From: Flavobacterium denitrificans DSM 15936
GTDB taxonomy: Bacteria > Bacteroidota > Bacteroidia > Flavobacteriales > Flavobacteriaceae
NCBI RefSeq assembly: GCF_000425445.1
Contig: NZ_KE384377.1
Coordinates: forward strand, 800,070 to 864,069
Length of the DNA stretch: 64,000 nucleotides
Reading direction: 5' to 3'
Positions 63,627 through 64,000 of the stretch are shown here, in pieces (position 1 is the first letter of the stretch; the number at the start of each line of letters is the position of its first letter). Under the pieces are notes generated by a model. That model searched no databases. It had not been told where the DNA came from and saw only the letters and a program-made list of their open reading frames with translations. The translations under genes were made by a program, and so were the position numbers.

Positions 63627-64000
63627 TTAAAATTCAATCTCGAAATAGAGACTGCTGGCTGTGTTTTCTGTGGTAATAGGTTCTCCTTTAAGAACTTCGT
63701 TTGCCGAATTAAGAACCTGTAGATTGATTTTCCAGTAACCGGTCATGGTTAAAGAAAGTTTTCCGTTATAAAAACCTCCAATTTCAGATTGTAATAAATC
63801 AGTATTATTTGGCGAACCATGATTTCCCATACTTGGCATTCTCGGATCAATTTTAACTTTGAAATTGTTTACCACAGGAAAATTCATCATATCCTGCATT
63901 TTATAAATGCCTACTTTCATATCATTAATTGCCACTTTTGGTGAAGATGGTGCGATGTAAGCAATAACATATTTACTGCCATCACTGCCTGTGAATGAAC
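63627..64000 (-). CDS. Secreted Met/His-bearing protein (YtkA-like), 5' part outside window
   Basis: The C-terminal 123 residues are present; the frame stays open to the right edge with no clear start, so the N-terminus is missing. It contains IDPRMPSMGNHGSPNN, the Met/His motif seen in YtkA-like periplasmic copper-associated domains, followed by FYNGKLSLTMTGYWKINLQVLN, a typical beta-sandwich end. Its place upstream of the OprC-like receptor supports a shared role in copper handling. The role is inferred. Confidence 0.7.
   Translation of the reverse strand, partial: SFTGSDGSKYVIAYIAPSSPKVAINDMKVGIYKMQDMMNFPVVNNFKVKIDPRMPSMGNHGSPNNTDLLQSEIGGFYNGKLSLTMTGYWKINLQVLNSANEVLKGEPITTENTASSLYFEIEF

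Overview
The window reads as chromosomal DNA of a Flavobacterium-like member of the Bacteroidota. The signs are low GC, A-rich start regions without Shine-Dalgarno sequences, promoters of the TAnnTTTG (-7) type, a SprF/PorP protein next to a giant type-B T9SS adhesin, LytS/LytTR signalling, and dispersed intergenic inverted repeats. No rRNA, tRNA, CRISPR array, transposase or phage gene was seen.

Layout. (1) 1-1953, minus: a Thoeris anti-phage pair, ThsA (SIR2-SLOG) overlapping a ThsB-type TIR protein cut by the window edge. (2) 2252-8818, plus: SDR, cupin, epoxide-hydrolase-like enzyme, Ohr peroxidase, DUF1223 protein and a LytS/LytTR two-component pair, separated by repeat-rich spacers. (3) 8939-12094: ABC-F ATPase and DoxX-like protein (minus), then a Crp-family regulator (plus). 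(4) 12465-15537, plus: a five-gene redox operon (YceI, tautomerase, SDR, NTF2-like, nitronate monooxygenase) behind a Crp-type site. (5) 15900-21774, plus: sulfur/methionine region with a SAM-I riboswitch, TlpA-like thioredoxin, cysteine-desulfurase-like enzyme, then a Met/Cys-containing leader peptide and terminator before metN-metI-metQ. (6) 22276-27001: small protein, exported aspartase plus asparaginase, ZIP-like permease. (7) 27048-34192: BamA/TamA-like porin (minus) divergent from a TolC-EmrA-EmrB efflux operon that also carries an ion channel and an AI-2E permease. (8) 34274-49155, minus: secreted protein, OmpA/PD40 protein, SprF and a ~3734-residue adhesin with about 15 PKD-like and 17 DUF11 repeats. 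(9) 49526-54443, plus: small protein and an ABC/HlyD/TolC export operon whose ATPase looks degenerate. (10) 54533-61227, minus: nadA-nadB-ric-nrdD-(glycyl-radical fragment)-nrdG-CopD-like, an oxygen-limitation operon with an FNR-type site. (11) 61416-64000, minus: a putative copper TonB receptor and a Met/His-bearing secreted partner.

The least expected signals are regulatory or structural. Three promoters (cupin, hydrolase, DoxX) share paired TGTCC direct repeats exactly 21 bp apart and exactly 46 bp before the -7 box. Two FNR/Crp palindromes sit about 30 bp upstream of a -7 box, the class II position. A 22-bp palindrome recurs at four sites. A leader peptide plus terminator appears to attenuate metNIQ. 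The glycyl-radical motif of the anaerobic ribonucleotide reductase is encoded in a separate overlapping frame. All calls come from reading the sequence; no database search was run.
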